Shown: piece by piece, positions 1 to 6,275 of the stretch
How the letters are laid out: the number at the start of each line of letters is the position of its first letter
How positions within the stretch are numbered: the stretch's first letter is position 1
From: Acidimicrobiales bacterium
Lineage (GTDB): Bacteria; Actinomycetota; Acidimicrobiia; Acidimicrobiales; VFJN01
Assembly: GCA_016936035.1 (NCBI GenBank)
Contig: JAFGPU010000112.1
Coordinates: 1-8,402 of the forward strand
Reading direction: 5' to 3'
DNA length: 8,402 nucleotides
Position numbers and translations under genes: made by a program
The notes under the pieces: model-generated
Databases searched by the model: none
Seen by the model: the letters and a program-made list of their open reading frames with translations, nothing else
Told to the model about the DNA's origin: nothing

Positions 1-771
1 ACGGCGCCCGAGGGGGTCACCACCGAGGCGCCGCCCGGCGAGGGCGACGACGACGGAGGCTCGGGCGAGGTGGCGGCGCGCGTCTACTTCGCGCGAGACG
101 AGAAGATCGCCGCCGCCGGCCGCACCGTCGCGACGCCTGCCATCGGGCGCAACGCCATGGAGGCGCTGCTCGACGGCCCCGACGACGTCGAGAGCGACAT
201 CGGGATGACCAGCGCGATCCCGTCCGGGACCGAGCTGCTCGACATCGACATCGACGGCGGCGAGGCCACGGTCGACCTGTCCGACGACTTCGCCACGGGC
301 GGCGGCAGCCTGTCCATGCAGCTCCGGGTCGCCCAGGTCGTGTTCACGCTGACCCAGTTCGACACGGTCGACACCGTGACGATCCTGCTCGACGGTGATG
401 AGGCGACCGAGGGCATCGGCGGCGAGGGCGTGCCCGCCGTCGGCGTCGACAGGACCGACGTCGAGAACGTCACTCCACCGGTGCTGGTCGAGTCGCCGGT
501 GCCAGGCGAAGAGGTCACCTCGCCGATCACGATCGCCGGCATCGCCAACACGTTCGAGGCGACGGTGCTCTACACGGTCACCGACCCCGAGGGTCTGATC
601 CTCGCCGAGGGGTTCACCACGGCCACGGCCGGCAACGGCGTGTGGGGTGACTTCGAGGTGACGGTCGAGTTCACCACCGAACGGTCGGGCCTGGGGGCCG
701 TCATCGTGGCGCAGGAGGACATGGAGAGCGGGGGCCAGCGTGACGTCTACGAGGTACCGGTGAGGATGTGA
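1..771 (+). CDS. GerMN-Gmad2 domain protein, 5' end missing
   Basis: The frame is open from base 1, so the gene starts upstream; the GTG at 70 is inside the coding frame. The window holds 256 codons. The first 23 are Thr/Pro/Glu/Gly/Asp-rich, like the linker that follows a lipoprotein or secretion signal. Residues about 27-143 (from RVYFARDE through the AMEALLDGP and VDLSDDF segments to VTILLDGD) match the GerMN fold. Residues about 159-256 (PPVLVESPVPGEEV, then beta-rich sequence with a G-x-W-G-x-F motif) match the Gmad2 immunoglobulin-like domain. These domains are named from spore germination proteins but are widespread in exported proteins of non-sporulating actinobacteria, so a spore role should not be assumed; an envelope or ligand-binding role is inference. 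The stop is TGA at 769-771, and the acyltransferase begins 70 bases later on the same strand. Confidence 0.85.
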   Translation, partial: TAPEGVTTEAPPGEGDDDGGSGEVAARVYFARDEKIAAAGRTVATPAIGRNAMEALLDGPDDVESDIGMTSAIPSGTELLDIDIDGGEATVDLSDDFATGGGSLSMQLRVAQVVFTLTQFDTVDTVTILLDGDEATEGIGGEGVPAVGVDRTDVENVTPPVLVESPVPGEEVTSPITIAGIANTFEATVLYTVTDPEGLILAEGFTTATAGNGVWGDFEVTVEFTTERSGLGAVIVAQEDMESGGQRDVYEVPVRM

Positions 772-829
772 TGACGGGGTCGTGGGGCTACTGTCCGGCT
801 CGCTGGGCGGCACCGACAGCGGATCGAGC

Positions 830-836
830 GGGGGAG
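830..836 (+). promoter_or_regulatory. Shine-Dalgarno site that sets the WS/DGAT start
   Basis: GGGGGAG lies 5 bases before GTG 842. The upstream in-frame GTG at 782 has no such site and would add 20 Gly/Ser-rich residues. The family normally begins close to the LSxxDAxFL motif, which lies just after GTG 842. Confidence 0.6.
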
Positions 837-841
837 CGCCC

Positions 842-2284
842 GTGGACACGTTGAGCACACTCGATGCCGAGTTCCTCCACCTCGAGGACGGGATCTCGCA
901 CATGCACATCGCCGGCGGGTGCGTGTTCGCGGGGCCGCCCCCGACGATGGACGAGCTGACCCGGCTCGTCGAGGGCAAGATGCAGCTGATCCCCCGGTAC
1001 CGGCAGCGCGTGCGTTCGGTGCCCCTCGAGCTCGGTCGGCCGATCTGGGCCGACGACCCGCACTTCCACCTGGGGTACCACCTCCGGCACACCGCACTTC
1101 CCCGTCCCGGTGACGACGGCGCATTCCGCGCCCTCATGGGACGCCTGATGAGCCAGGAGCTCGACCGCGACCGGCCGCTGTGGGAGACGTGGCTGGTCGA
1201 GGGGCTCGAGGGGGGCAACTGGGCGCTCGTCTTCAAGGTCCACCACTGCCTCGTCGACGGCGTGGCGGGCGCCGGTCTGCTCGAGGTGCTGCTCGACCTC
1301 GACCCCACCACCGAGATCCCCGACCCGGTGCCGTGGCAGCCGGCGCCGGAGCCCAACGGGGCGGTCAAGGTGCTGGGCGCGTGGGCGGGCCTCGCACGCG
1401 ACGCCGCCACCTCGGCGCGGGCGCTGCCCGAGGTGGTCCGTCACCCGGTGTCTGCGGGTCAGGCCGCGGTGTCCACCGCCCAGGGGCTGGTGCGATGGGT
1501 GAGCCACCTCGGCCTGACGTCGCCCCTCTCGGTCGAGGGCACGATCGGGCCGCACCGGTGCTGGGCGCACGCCGACGTGTCGCTCGCCGACGTGAAGGCG
1601 GTCGGCCGGGCCTTCGGAGCGACGGTCAACGACGTCGTCCTCGCCGCGGTCACCGGCGGGTACCGGGATCTGCTGATCGAACGCGGTGACGACGTCGAGC
1701 ACGCCGTGTTCCGGTCGCTCGTGCCCGTGTCGACCCGGCGCGACGACGGCCACGGGGTGCTCGACAACCGCGTCTCGGCGATGCTCTACGAGCTGCCGGT
1801 GGCGGTGGCCGACCCGGTCGAGCGGCTGCAGCTGGTGCGGGAGCAGGTGGGCGAGTTGAAGGGCTCGCGCATGGCCGAGGCCGGCGCCGTGCTGACCGAG
1901 ATCGGAGACCTCGCACCTCCGGTCGCCGTGGGGACCGTCAGCCGGCTCGTGGCCCGCGCCATGCAGCGCCTGCCGCAACGGTCGATCAACACGGTGACGA
2001 CCAACGTGCCGGGGCCGCAGTTCCCGCTGTACTGCCTGGGCCGCGAGATGGTCGAGTACCGCCCCTTCGTCCCGATCTACCACGGTGTCCGGGTGGGCAC
2101 GGCGATCCTGTCCTACAACGGGCGGGTGTTCTTCGGGGTGACCGGCGACTTCGCCTCGACCCCCCAGGTCGACGTGGTCGCGAGCGGCGCCGTCCGTGCT
2201 GTGCACGAGTTGCAGGAGCGCATCACCCGCACCACCTCGCGGAGCCGCAAGCGGCGCTCACGCTCGACGGGCCCGGCGCGGTAA
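842..2284 (+). CDS. Wax ester synthase / diacylglycerol acyltransferase (WS/DGAT)
   Basis: The 480-residue product transfers an acyl group from acyl-CoA to diacylglycerol or a fatty alcohol, making storage triacylglycerol or wax ester at the membrane or lipid-body surface. It opens with LSTLDAEFLHLED and MHIAGG, the usual family N-terminus. The catalytic HHxxxDG motif is HHCLVDG at residues 134-140; PLW is at 112-114; the ND motif (NDVVLAAV) starts at 263. A C-terminal domain follows, with the conserved N-V-P-G-P segment. Length is typical (about 450-480). The start GTG 842 is chosen over the in-frame GTG 782 because of the GGGGGAG site and family alignment. The last 20 or so residues are unusually rich in Arg, Lys and Ser, beyond the conserved domain. 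Substrate preference (wax or triacylglycerol) cannot be told from the sequence, and actinobacteria often carry many paralogues. It lies 70 bases after the GerMN gene, so co-transcription is possible. Confidence 0.93.
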   Translation: MDTLSTLDAEFLHLEDGISHMHIAGGCVFAGPPPTMDELTRLVEGKMQLIPRYRQRVRSVPLELGRPIWADDPHFHLGYHLRHTALPRPGDDGAFRALMGRLMSQELDRDRPLWETWLVEGLEGGNWALVFKVHHCLVDGVAGAGLLEVLLDLDPTTEIPDPVPWQPAPEPNGAVKVLGAWAGLARDAATSARALPEVVRHPVSAGQAAVSTAQGLVRWVSHLGLTSPLSVEGTIGPHRCWAHADVSLADVKAVGRAFGATVNDVVLAAVTGGYRDLLIERGDDVEHAVFRSLVPVSTRRDDGHGVLDNRVSAMLYELPVAVADPVERLQLVREQVGELKGSRMAEAGAVLTEIGDLAPPVAVGTVSRLVARAMQRLPQRSINTVTTNVPGPQFPLYCLGREMVEYRPFVPIYHGVRVGTAILSYNGRVFFGVTGDFASTPQVDVVASGAVRAVHELQERITRTTSRSRKRRSRSTGPAR

Positions 2285-2359
2285 CCACCTCCGAGAGCGA
2301 CCAGGGGACTGCTGGGCAACTGGTCCTGCTGGTGCTGGTGCTTGGGGGGTGATCGTTTT

Positions 2360-2400
2360 ACCTTGTTCCGATTCCGGGGGCGCAACATTCGGAACAAGGT
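2360..2400. repeat. Perfect 12-bp inverted repeat before the antiporter gene
   Basis: The left arm at 2360-2371 (ACCTTGTTCCGA) is exactly reverse-complementary to the right arm at 2389-2400 (TCGGAACAAGGT), with a 17-base spacer. It lies 75 bases after the WS/DGAT stop and 66 bases before the antiporter start. No T-run follows the right arm on the plus strand, and on the minus strand the stem is followed by an A-run, so a classical intrinsic terminator is not supported. It could be an operator, a structured leader or a terminator without a U-tract. Confidence 0.85.
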
Positions 2401-2466
2401 GACACGCGGCTGTGGTCGGGTGCGATGGTGGCCTGCAGTCAGGTGATGGCCCCCGGGTAGGACTGC

Positions 2467-3723
2467 GTGGTGGATGCGTACGATCTGACCCTGGCCTTCG
2501 TCGGCGTGGCGATCCTCGGGGCGTCGGTGCTGCCGACGCTGCTCGCCGGCCGGCCGATGTCGTTCCCCATCATCTACGTCGCGCTCGGCATGGCCGTGTT
2601 CTCTTTGCCGTTGCGCCTGCCGATCGTCGACCCCCTCGCCGAGGGCGACCTGGTCGAGCGCATGACCGAGCTGGTGGTCATCGTCTCGCTGATGGGTGCG
2701 GGGCTCAAGATCGACCGGAGGGTGGGGTGGTCGTCGTGGAACATCACCTGGCGGCTGCTCGCGGTGGCGATGCCCCTCACGATCGCCGGCGTCGCAGTGC
2801 TCGGGTGGTGGATCGCCGGCTTGGTCCCGGCCTCGGCTCTGCTGCTCGGGGCCGCCCTCGCGCCGACCGATCCCGTACTGGCCAGCGACGTGCAGGTCGG
2901 TCCGCCCGGCGGCGAGGAGGAGGACGACGTCCGCTTCAGCCTCACGTCGGAGGCCGGGCTCAACGACGGGCTGGCGTTCCCGTTCACCAACGCCGCCATC
3001 GCCATGGCGGCGGCCGGGTCGGCGGGGGTGGGCAGCTGGATCGGCGGATGGGTGCTCGAGGACGTCCTGGTGAAGCTCGCAGTCGGCTTCCTCGTCGGGG
3101 TGCTGGGGGGCCGGGTGATCGGTGCGGTGGTCTTCCGGTTGCCGACCGGGCGGGTGATCGCCGAATCGACGGAAGGGTTCGTGGCGCTGGCGGCCACGCT
3201 CGTGGTCTACGGCGTCGCCGAGCTGAGCCACGGATACGGGTTCCTCGCGGTGTTCGTCGCAGCGTGCGTCATCCGCGACCACGAGCGCGACCACGATTAC
3301 CACGAGGTGCTGCACGCCTCGGCAGAGAGCATCGAGCGGCTGGTGAGCGCCGCCCTGCTCGTGCTGCTCGGCGGCGCCGTCGTCGACGGCGCCCTCGGTC
3401 CGCTGAGCGTGCCCGGCGCAGTCGTGGGCCTGGCGGTCGTGCTGGTGGTGCGACCGGTGAGCGGATGGCTGTCGCTGGTGGACTCGAGCGCCACGACGAC
3501 GGAGCGGTGGGCCATCGCGTTCTTCGGCATCCGCGGCATGGGGTCGGTGTACTACCTCGCCCACGCCCTGAACGAGGCCGACTTCACAGGAGCCGACCAG
3601 CTGTGGGCGATCGCCGCGTTCGTGATCCTGCTGTCGGTGGTCGTCCACGGGGTCACGGCGGCGCCGGTCCTGCGCCTCGTCGACGCCAGGCGCCGGCACC
3701 GGCGCCACGCCGACAGAACCTGA
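2467..3723 (+). CDS. CPA1-family cation/proton antiporter (NhaP-like)
   Basis: A 418-residue polytopic membrane protein with roughly a dozen hydrophobic segments and no long C-terminal regulatory domain. It would exchange Na+ or K+ for H+ across the cytoplasmic membrane, for pH and salt homeostasis. Family markers are APTDPVLASDV (PTDP at residues 133-136), SEAGLNDGLAFP with the Asn-Asp pair at 166-167 typical of electroneutral CPA1 transporters, HGYGFLAVF, and GIRGMGSVYYLAHAL (GIRG from 354). The start is GTG 2467 or the adjacent GTG 2470; AGGA at 2459-2462 is spaced better for 2470, which would remove one residue. The preceding 182-bp gap contains the 12-bp inverted repeat, so the gene probably has its own control. 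The ion specificity cannot be predicted. The gene converges on the thioesterase with 55 bases between stops. Confidence 0.93.
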   Translation: MVDAYDLTLAFVGVAILGASVLPTLLAGRPMSFPIIYVALGMAVFSLPLRLPIVDPLAEGDLVERMTELVVIVSLMGAGLKIDRRVGWSSWNITWRLLAVAMPLTIAGVAVLGWWIAGLVPASALLLGAALAPTDPVLASDVQVGPPGGEEEDDVRFSLTSEAGLNDGLAFPFTNAAIAMAAAGSAGVGSWIGGWVLEDVLVKLAVGFLVGVLGGRVIGAVVFRLPTGRVIAESTEGFVALAATLVVYGVAELSHGYGFLAVFVAACVIRDHERDHDYHEVLHASAESIERLVSAALLVLLGGAVVDGALGPLSVPGAVVGLAVVLVVRPVSGWLSLVDSSATTTERWAIAFFGIRGMGSVYYLAHALNEADFTGADQLWAIAAFVILLSVVVHGVTAAPVLRLVDARRRHRRHADRT

Positions 3724-3778
3724 CTCGTGCGCGAGCGGCCGAAACCCGCCCGTGAGCCGCGGCCCGCCCGCCGGTCAG

Positions 3779-4171
3779 TCAGGCGCCGATGACCGCGAAG
3801 GTGCCTGCGGCCGTCGCGACCAGGCGACCCTCGCCGTCGTGCACGCGGGCGTCGAGGTGCACGACGGTGCGGCCCTGCTTCAGCACCTCGACGTCCGCGA
3901 CGATCTCGCCGTCGCTGGCCGGACGGACGAACCGCAGCTGCACGTCCACGCTGGCGCAGAACCGGCCCTCGGGGAGCACCGACATGACCGCCTTGCCCAT
4001 CGCCGTGTCGACCAGGGCGAACAGGACCGCCCCGTGCACGACGCCGTTGGGGTTGAGGTGCCGCTCGCCGACCGTCACCCGACCGCGGGCACGACCGGGC
4101 TCGTCGCCCTCGATCGTCATCCCCAGGAACCGCTTCAGCTCGAAATCGCCGTAGCTCGGCTGCTCCACCAT
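3779..4171 (-). CDS. PaaI-family hotdog-fold acyl-CoA thioesterase
   Basis: The 130-residue product is a single hotdog domain of the length usual for PaaI/YbgC-like thioesterases, which hydrolyse acyl- or aryl-CoA thioesters in the cytoplasm, usually as tetramers. The signature is NPNGVVHGAVLFALVDTAMG, with Asn40/Asn42, His46-Gly47 in the HGG-like turn (Ala replaces the second Gly) and Asp55 on the central helix, where the catalytic acid normally sits. The strands FCASVDVQLRFVRPA and the later GRLVATAAGTFAVIG complete the fold. ATG 4171 is chosen because the domain begins there; the frame runs further upstream but that sequence is Arg/Pro-rich, non-homologous and overlaps the divergent control region. 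No strong Shine-Dalgarno site precedes ATG 4171. The substrate is unknown; nearby lipid and acetyl-CoA genes make an acyl-CoA likely, but that is inference. Confidence 0.88.
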   Translation of the reverse strand: MVEQPSYGDFELKRFLGMTIEGDEPGRARGRVTVGERHLNPNGVVHGAVLFALVDTAMGKAVMSVLPEGRFCASVDVQLRFVRPASDGEIVADVEVLKQGRTVVHLDARVHDGEGRLVATAAGTFAVIGA

Positions 4172-4240
4172 GCGACACCATTGCACCCGGCGACCACGGT
4201 GCTCCAAGCGGTCCGGCCCGTGCCGTCGCCGATCCCGGGG

Positions 4241-4246
4241 TACCGT
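4241..4246 (+). promoter_or_regulatory. Possible -10 element for the first GAF-ANTAR gene
   Basis: TACCGT fits the actinobacterial TANNNT -10 pattern and lies in the divergent gap between the thioesterase and regulator genes. The expected -35 region has no good match, so this is a weak call based on position and a short motif. Confidence 0.2.
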
Positions 4247-4356
4247 GACGTAACAAGGGTGTGATGCGTGCTGCGACAGCAGGCTGTGGTGACCTCGAGA
4301 GGACTGCTCTGCGCCCCCGGCCTGTCGCGCGCCTGCCGATGCCGGGGTGGTGCGCG

Positions 4357-5049
4357 GTGATCCCCCGGGCGTTCGAACGCGCGATCCAGGCCCGGGCGGG
4401 CGCCGGTGGCGCACCGGCGTTGTCGCTGCGGGAGCTGTGCGACGCCGCTGCGGAGGCGACGTCGCTACGGGCGTCGATCGTGCTGACGACCGAGGCCAGG
4501 CACCAGGCGGCGATCGCCGCCTCGGACGGCGTCGCCGCGATCGAGGATCTCCAGTTCACGTTGGGTGAGGGGCCGGGCGTCGACGCGCAGGCCGACGGCC
4601 GCGCCGTCCTCGTCGGCGATCTCGCGACGCGCACGACCCGGTGGGCCCAGTTCGTGCCCGCCGCTCGGGCCCTGGGCGTCGAATCGGTGTTCGCGTTCCC
4701 GTTGCAGCTGGGCGCGATCCGCGCCGGCGTCCTGTCGTTGTACGCCGGGCGTGTCGACCCGTTCGAGCCGCACCAGCTCGGCGAGCTGGCGACCTTGGCC
4801 GTGCTGGTGACCGATGCGCTGCTGGCGATGCAGTCGGGAGCCGAGGCCGAGGAGCTGGCCTGGTCGCTGGCGCATGCGGCCGACCACCGGGCCGTGGTGC
4901 ACCAGGCCACGGGAATGGTGTCGGTGCAGCTCTCGTGCTCCGCGCAGGACGCGCTGGCGCGGATCAGGGCACGGGCCTTCGCCGAGGGCGTGTCCGTCGA
5001 CGACGTGGCGAGACGGATCGTGGACCGCAGATTGCGGTTCGAGCGATGA
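4357..5049 (+). CDS. GAF-ANTAR regulator, HQATGM subtype
   Basis: The protein has an N-terminal GAF sensor domain (about residues 22-160) and a C-terminal ANTAR RNA-binding domain (about 176-228). The ANTAR core is AVVHQATGMVSVQL (His182 begins HQATGM), followed by DALARIRARAFAEGVSVDDVA and RRIVDRRLRF. ANTAR domains bind paired RNA hairpins and prevent premature transcription termination; no receiver or kinase domain is present, so GAF presumably senses the signal directly. The ligand is unknown. The GAF segment reads GEGPGVDA and lacks the Cys found in the neighbouring paralogue. The start is uncertain: GTG 4261/ATG 4264 (AAGGG at 4255-4259) and ATG 4339 are also in frame. I prefer GTG 4357 because the first 15 codons after 4264 have only about half G/C third positions whereas the rest is almost all G/C, and GGGGTGG lies 6 bases before 4357. 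The starts at 4261/4264 would give 261-262 residues, against 230 here. Confidence 0.82.
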   Translation: MIPRAFERAIQARAGAGGAPALSLRELCDAAAEATSLRASIVLTTEARHQAAIAASDGVAAIEDLQFTLGEGPGVDAQADGRAVLVGDLATRTTRWAQFVPAARALGVESVFAFPLQLGAIRAGVLSLYAGRVDPFEPHQLGELATLAVLVTDALLAMQSGAEAEELAWSLAHAADHRAVVHQATGMVSVQLSCSAQDALARIRARAFAEGVSVDDVARRIVDRRLRFER

Positions 5050-5106
5050 CGTTGCAGGTGAGAATGGACGGTCTCGTCATCGCCTCCGTCTGGCGTGCCC
5101 GGGACC

Positions 5107-5114
5107 GAGGAGGA
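5107..5114 (+). promoter_or_regulatory. Strong Shine-Dalgarno site of the second GAF-ANTAR gene
   Basis: GAGGAGGA ends 5 bases before ATG 5120. This is the best ribosome site in the window and fixes the start, although the reading frame stays open for about 300 bases upstream through the preceding gene in another frame. Confidence 0.75.
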
Positions 5115-5119
5115 CCGTG

Positions 5120-5887
5120 ATGCAGGACCGTGAGGAATGGCTGGCCGACACCCTGGTGGGGCTTGCCGACACCCTGGTCGCCGACTTCGACGTCATCGAC
5201 TTCCTCTCGACGCTGACCGAGCGGTTGGTCGAGTTGCTCGGCGCCGCCGAGGTGGGCCTGGTCCTCGCCGACTCCCAGGGCAACCTGCGGGTGATGGCCG
5301 CGACGACCGAGCGCATGCGCATGCTCGACCTGTTCGAGGTGCAGACGAACGAAGGCCCGTGTCTGGACTGCTACCGCAGTGGGCAGCCGGTCCTGAACGT
5401 CGGCCTCGACAGCGCCCTGGAGCGCTGGCCGGTGTTCGCCCCGATGGCCCGCGACAGCGGCTTCGTGGCCGTGCACGCCTTGGCCCTGCGCCTGCGCGAT
5501 CAGGTGATCGGCGCCGTCAACATCTTCCACACCGATCCGGTGACGATCGGCGACCGCGAGATCCACCTGGCGCAGGCGCTCACCGACGTCGCCACCATCG
5601 GACTGTTGCAGGAGCGCGCGGTGCGCCGCGCGTCCGACCTGTCCGAGCAGCTGCAGCGGGCCCTGAACTCGAGGGTGGTCATCGAGCAGGCCAAGGGCGT
5701 GGTCGCCGAGCGGGCCGGCGTCGACATGGACACGGCGTTCGGGTGGCTGCGCGGCTACGCCCGCAGCAACAACCGGCGCCTCGCCGAGGTCGCCTCCCAC
5801 GTCGTCGAGCGCACGCTGCCGGTCGGCACTCTGCAGACGGCGGCAGCCGCAGCAGGCCCGCGGCGAGCCGACCCTTGGTCCCGCTGA
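5120..5887 (+). CDS. GAF-ANTAR regulator with CxxC in the GAF domain
   Basis: The 255-residue product has a GAF domain at about residues 25-170 and a canonical ANTAR domain at about 180-232. The ANTAR core is VVIEQAKGVVAERAGV (Ile188-Glu-Gln-Ala-Lys-Gly193), followed by DTAFGWLRGYARSNNRRLAEVASHVV. The family binds RNA to control transcription elongation. The GAF domain contains NEGPCLDCYRSG, with Cys81-x-x-Cys84; the first Cys is common in actinobacterial relatives, and the pair could serve redox or metal sensing, which is inference. A short predicted coiled or helical segment (RRASDLSEQLQRALNSR) joins the domains. The C-terminal 23 residues or so are Ala/Pro/Arg-rich and look unstructured. 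The gene follows the other GAF-ANTAR gene on the same strand after 70 bases; an operon is likely. The two proteins are of different ANTAR subtypes and so may have diverged long ago rather than arisen by recent local duplication. Confidence 0.92.
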   Translation: MQDREEWLADTLVGLADTLVADFDVIDFLSTLTERLVELLGAAEVGLVLADSQGNLRVMAATTERMRMLDLFEVQTNEGPCLDCYRSGQPVLNVGLDSALERWPVFAPMARDSGFVAVHALALRLRDQVIGAVNIFHTDPVTIGDREIHLAQALTDVATIGLLQERAVRRASDLSEQLQRALNSRVVIEQAKGVVAERAGVDMDTAFGWLRGYARSNNRRLAEVASHVVERTLPVGTLQTAAAAAGPRRADPWSR

Positions 5888-5906
5888 TCCACCCCCGCCT
5901 GCCAGC

Positions 5907-5935
5907 CGACCGGCTGTACGCCTAGTGGCCGGTCG
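5907..5935 (+). terminator. Possible terminator hairpin after the GAF-ANTAR pair
   Basis: CGACCGGC at 5907-5914 is perfectly complementary to GCCGGTCG at 5928-5935, with a 13-base spacer, starting 19 bases after the stop codon. There is no T-run after it, so the call rests on position and stem only. Its right arm overlaps another possible pairing partner (5923-5929 with 5952-5958). Confidence 0.3.
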
Positions 5936-6166
5936 TGTACTCTCAGGCGTAGCCACTACCACTGACAGCCGTTGTGCGCGGCGTCAGACACCCGTCGCTC
6001 CAGACCCCGGCGATGGCCCACGACAGTCGGGCCCGGCCGCGGAGGGAGGGAGCATGCGGGCACGGAGCAGGCAGCCAGTCCGTCGTGGCGGAACCACGCC
6101 GGTGGCCGGCAGCCCCCGAAGACAGCCTGGCCAGCGGGCATGACATCTGTCGTGCCCCGGCCGGCA

Positions 6167-6212
6167 CCGTGACCGCCGGCGGGCACTCTCCCCCGTTCCC
6201 GCCCGGTCACGG
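6167..6212. terminator. Long hairpin between convergent genes, C-rich loop
   Basis: CCGTGACC at 6167-6174 pairs with GGTCACGG at 6205-6212, and GGCGGG at 6178-6183 pairs with CCCGCC at 6198-6203, giving 14 base pairs with a small internal loop (GCC opposite C). The 14-base loop 6184-6197 contains CCCCCG on the plus strand. Its place between two convergent genes suits a bidirectional terminator, but neither side has a T-run. It may instead be one arm of a small RNA. Confidence 0.35.
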
Positions 6213-6214
6213 CC

Positions 6215-6275
6215 GTCGCTCGCTCCTGGCCGGCGGTCGCGCCGGACACGGCCCCGCCTGGCCGGGAGCGGCGAC
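6215..6275. terminator. Very long extended hairpin just after ackA
   Basis: GTCGC at 6215-6219 pairs with GCGAC at 6271-6275; after a bulged T, 6221-6231 pairs with 6260-6270 (11 pairs, one G-U). GGCGG at 6232-6236 then pairs with CCGCC at 6254-6258, and GCCG at 6241-6244 pairs with CGGC at 6249-6252 around a GACA loop. The stem starts 22 bases beyond the ackA stop, as expected for a terminator of the pta-ackA transcript, and could also stop transcripts from the other side. It lacks a U-tract. Confidence 0.45.

Noticed and set aside
788..2206. Minus-strand open frame of 472 codons antisense to WS/DGAT
   Set aside because: Low-complexity His/Arg/Asp composition, no motif, and fully covered by the WS/DGAT gene on the other strand.
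2285..2466. c-di-AMP (ydaO-type) riboswitch before the ion transporter
   Set aside because: Such riboswitches do control ion transporters, but the conserved core segments are not visible and the only clear structure is the simple 12-bp inverted repeat.
2113..3708. Long minus-strand open frame of 531 codons antisense to the antiporter
   Set aside because: It is rich in His, Arg, Asp and Gln with no domain, typical of the antisense of GC-rich coding DNA, and it overlaps a clear antiporter gene.
3724..3778. Possible terminator in the 55-bp convergent gap between antiporter and thioesterase
   Set aside because: Only short pairings (five bases, GCGGC with GCCGC) and a CCCGCCCG direct repeat are visible; too weak to call in such GC-rich DNA.
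4369..4380. Perfect 12-bp palindrome GCGTTCGAACGC
   Set aside because: It lies in the first codons of the first GAF-ANTAR gene (Arg-Ala-Phe-Glu-Arg-Ala). It has the half-sites of an actinobacterial LexA box in the wrong order, so it is more likely a codon-use coincidence.
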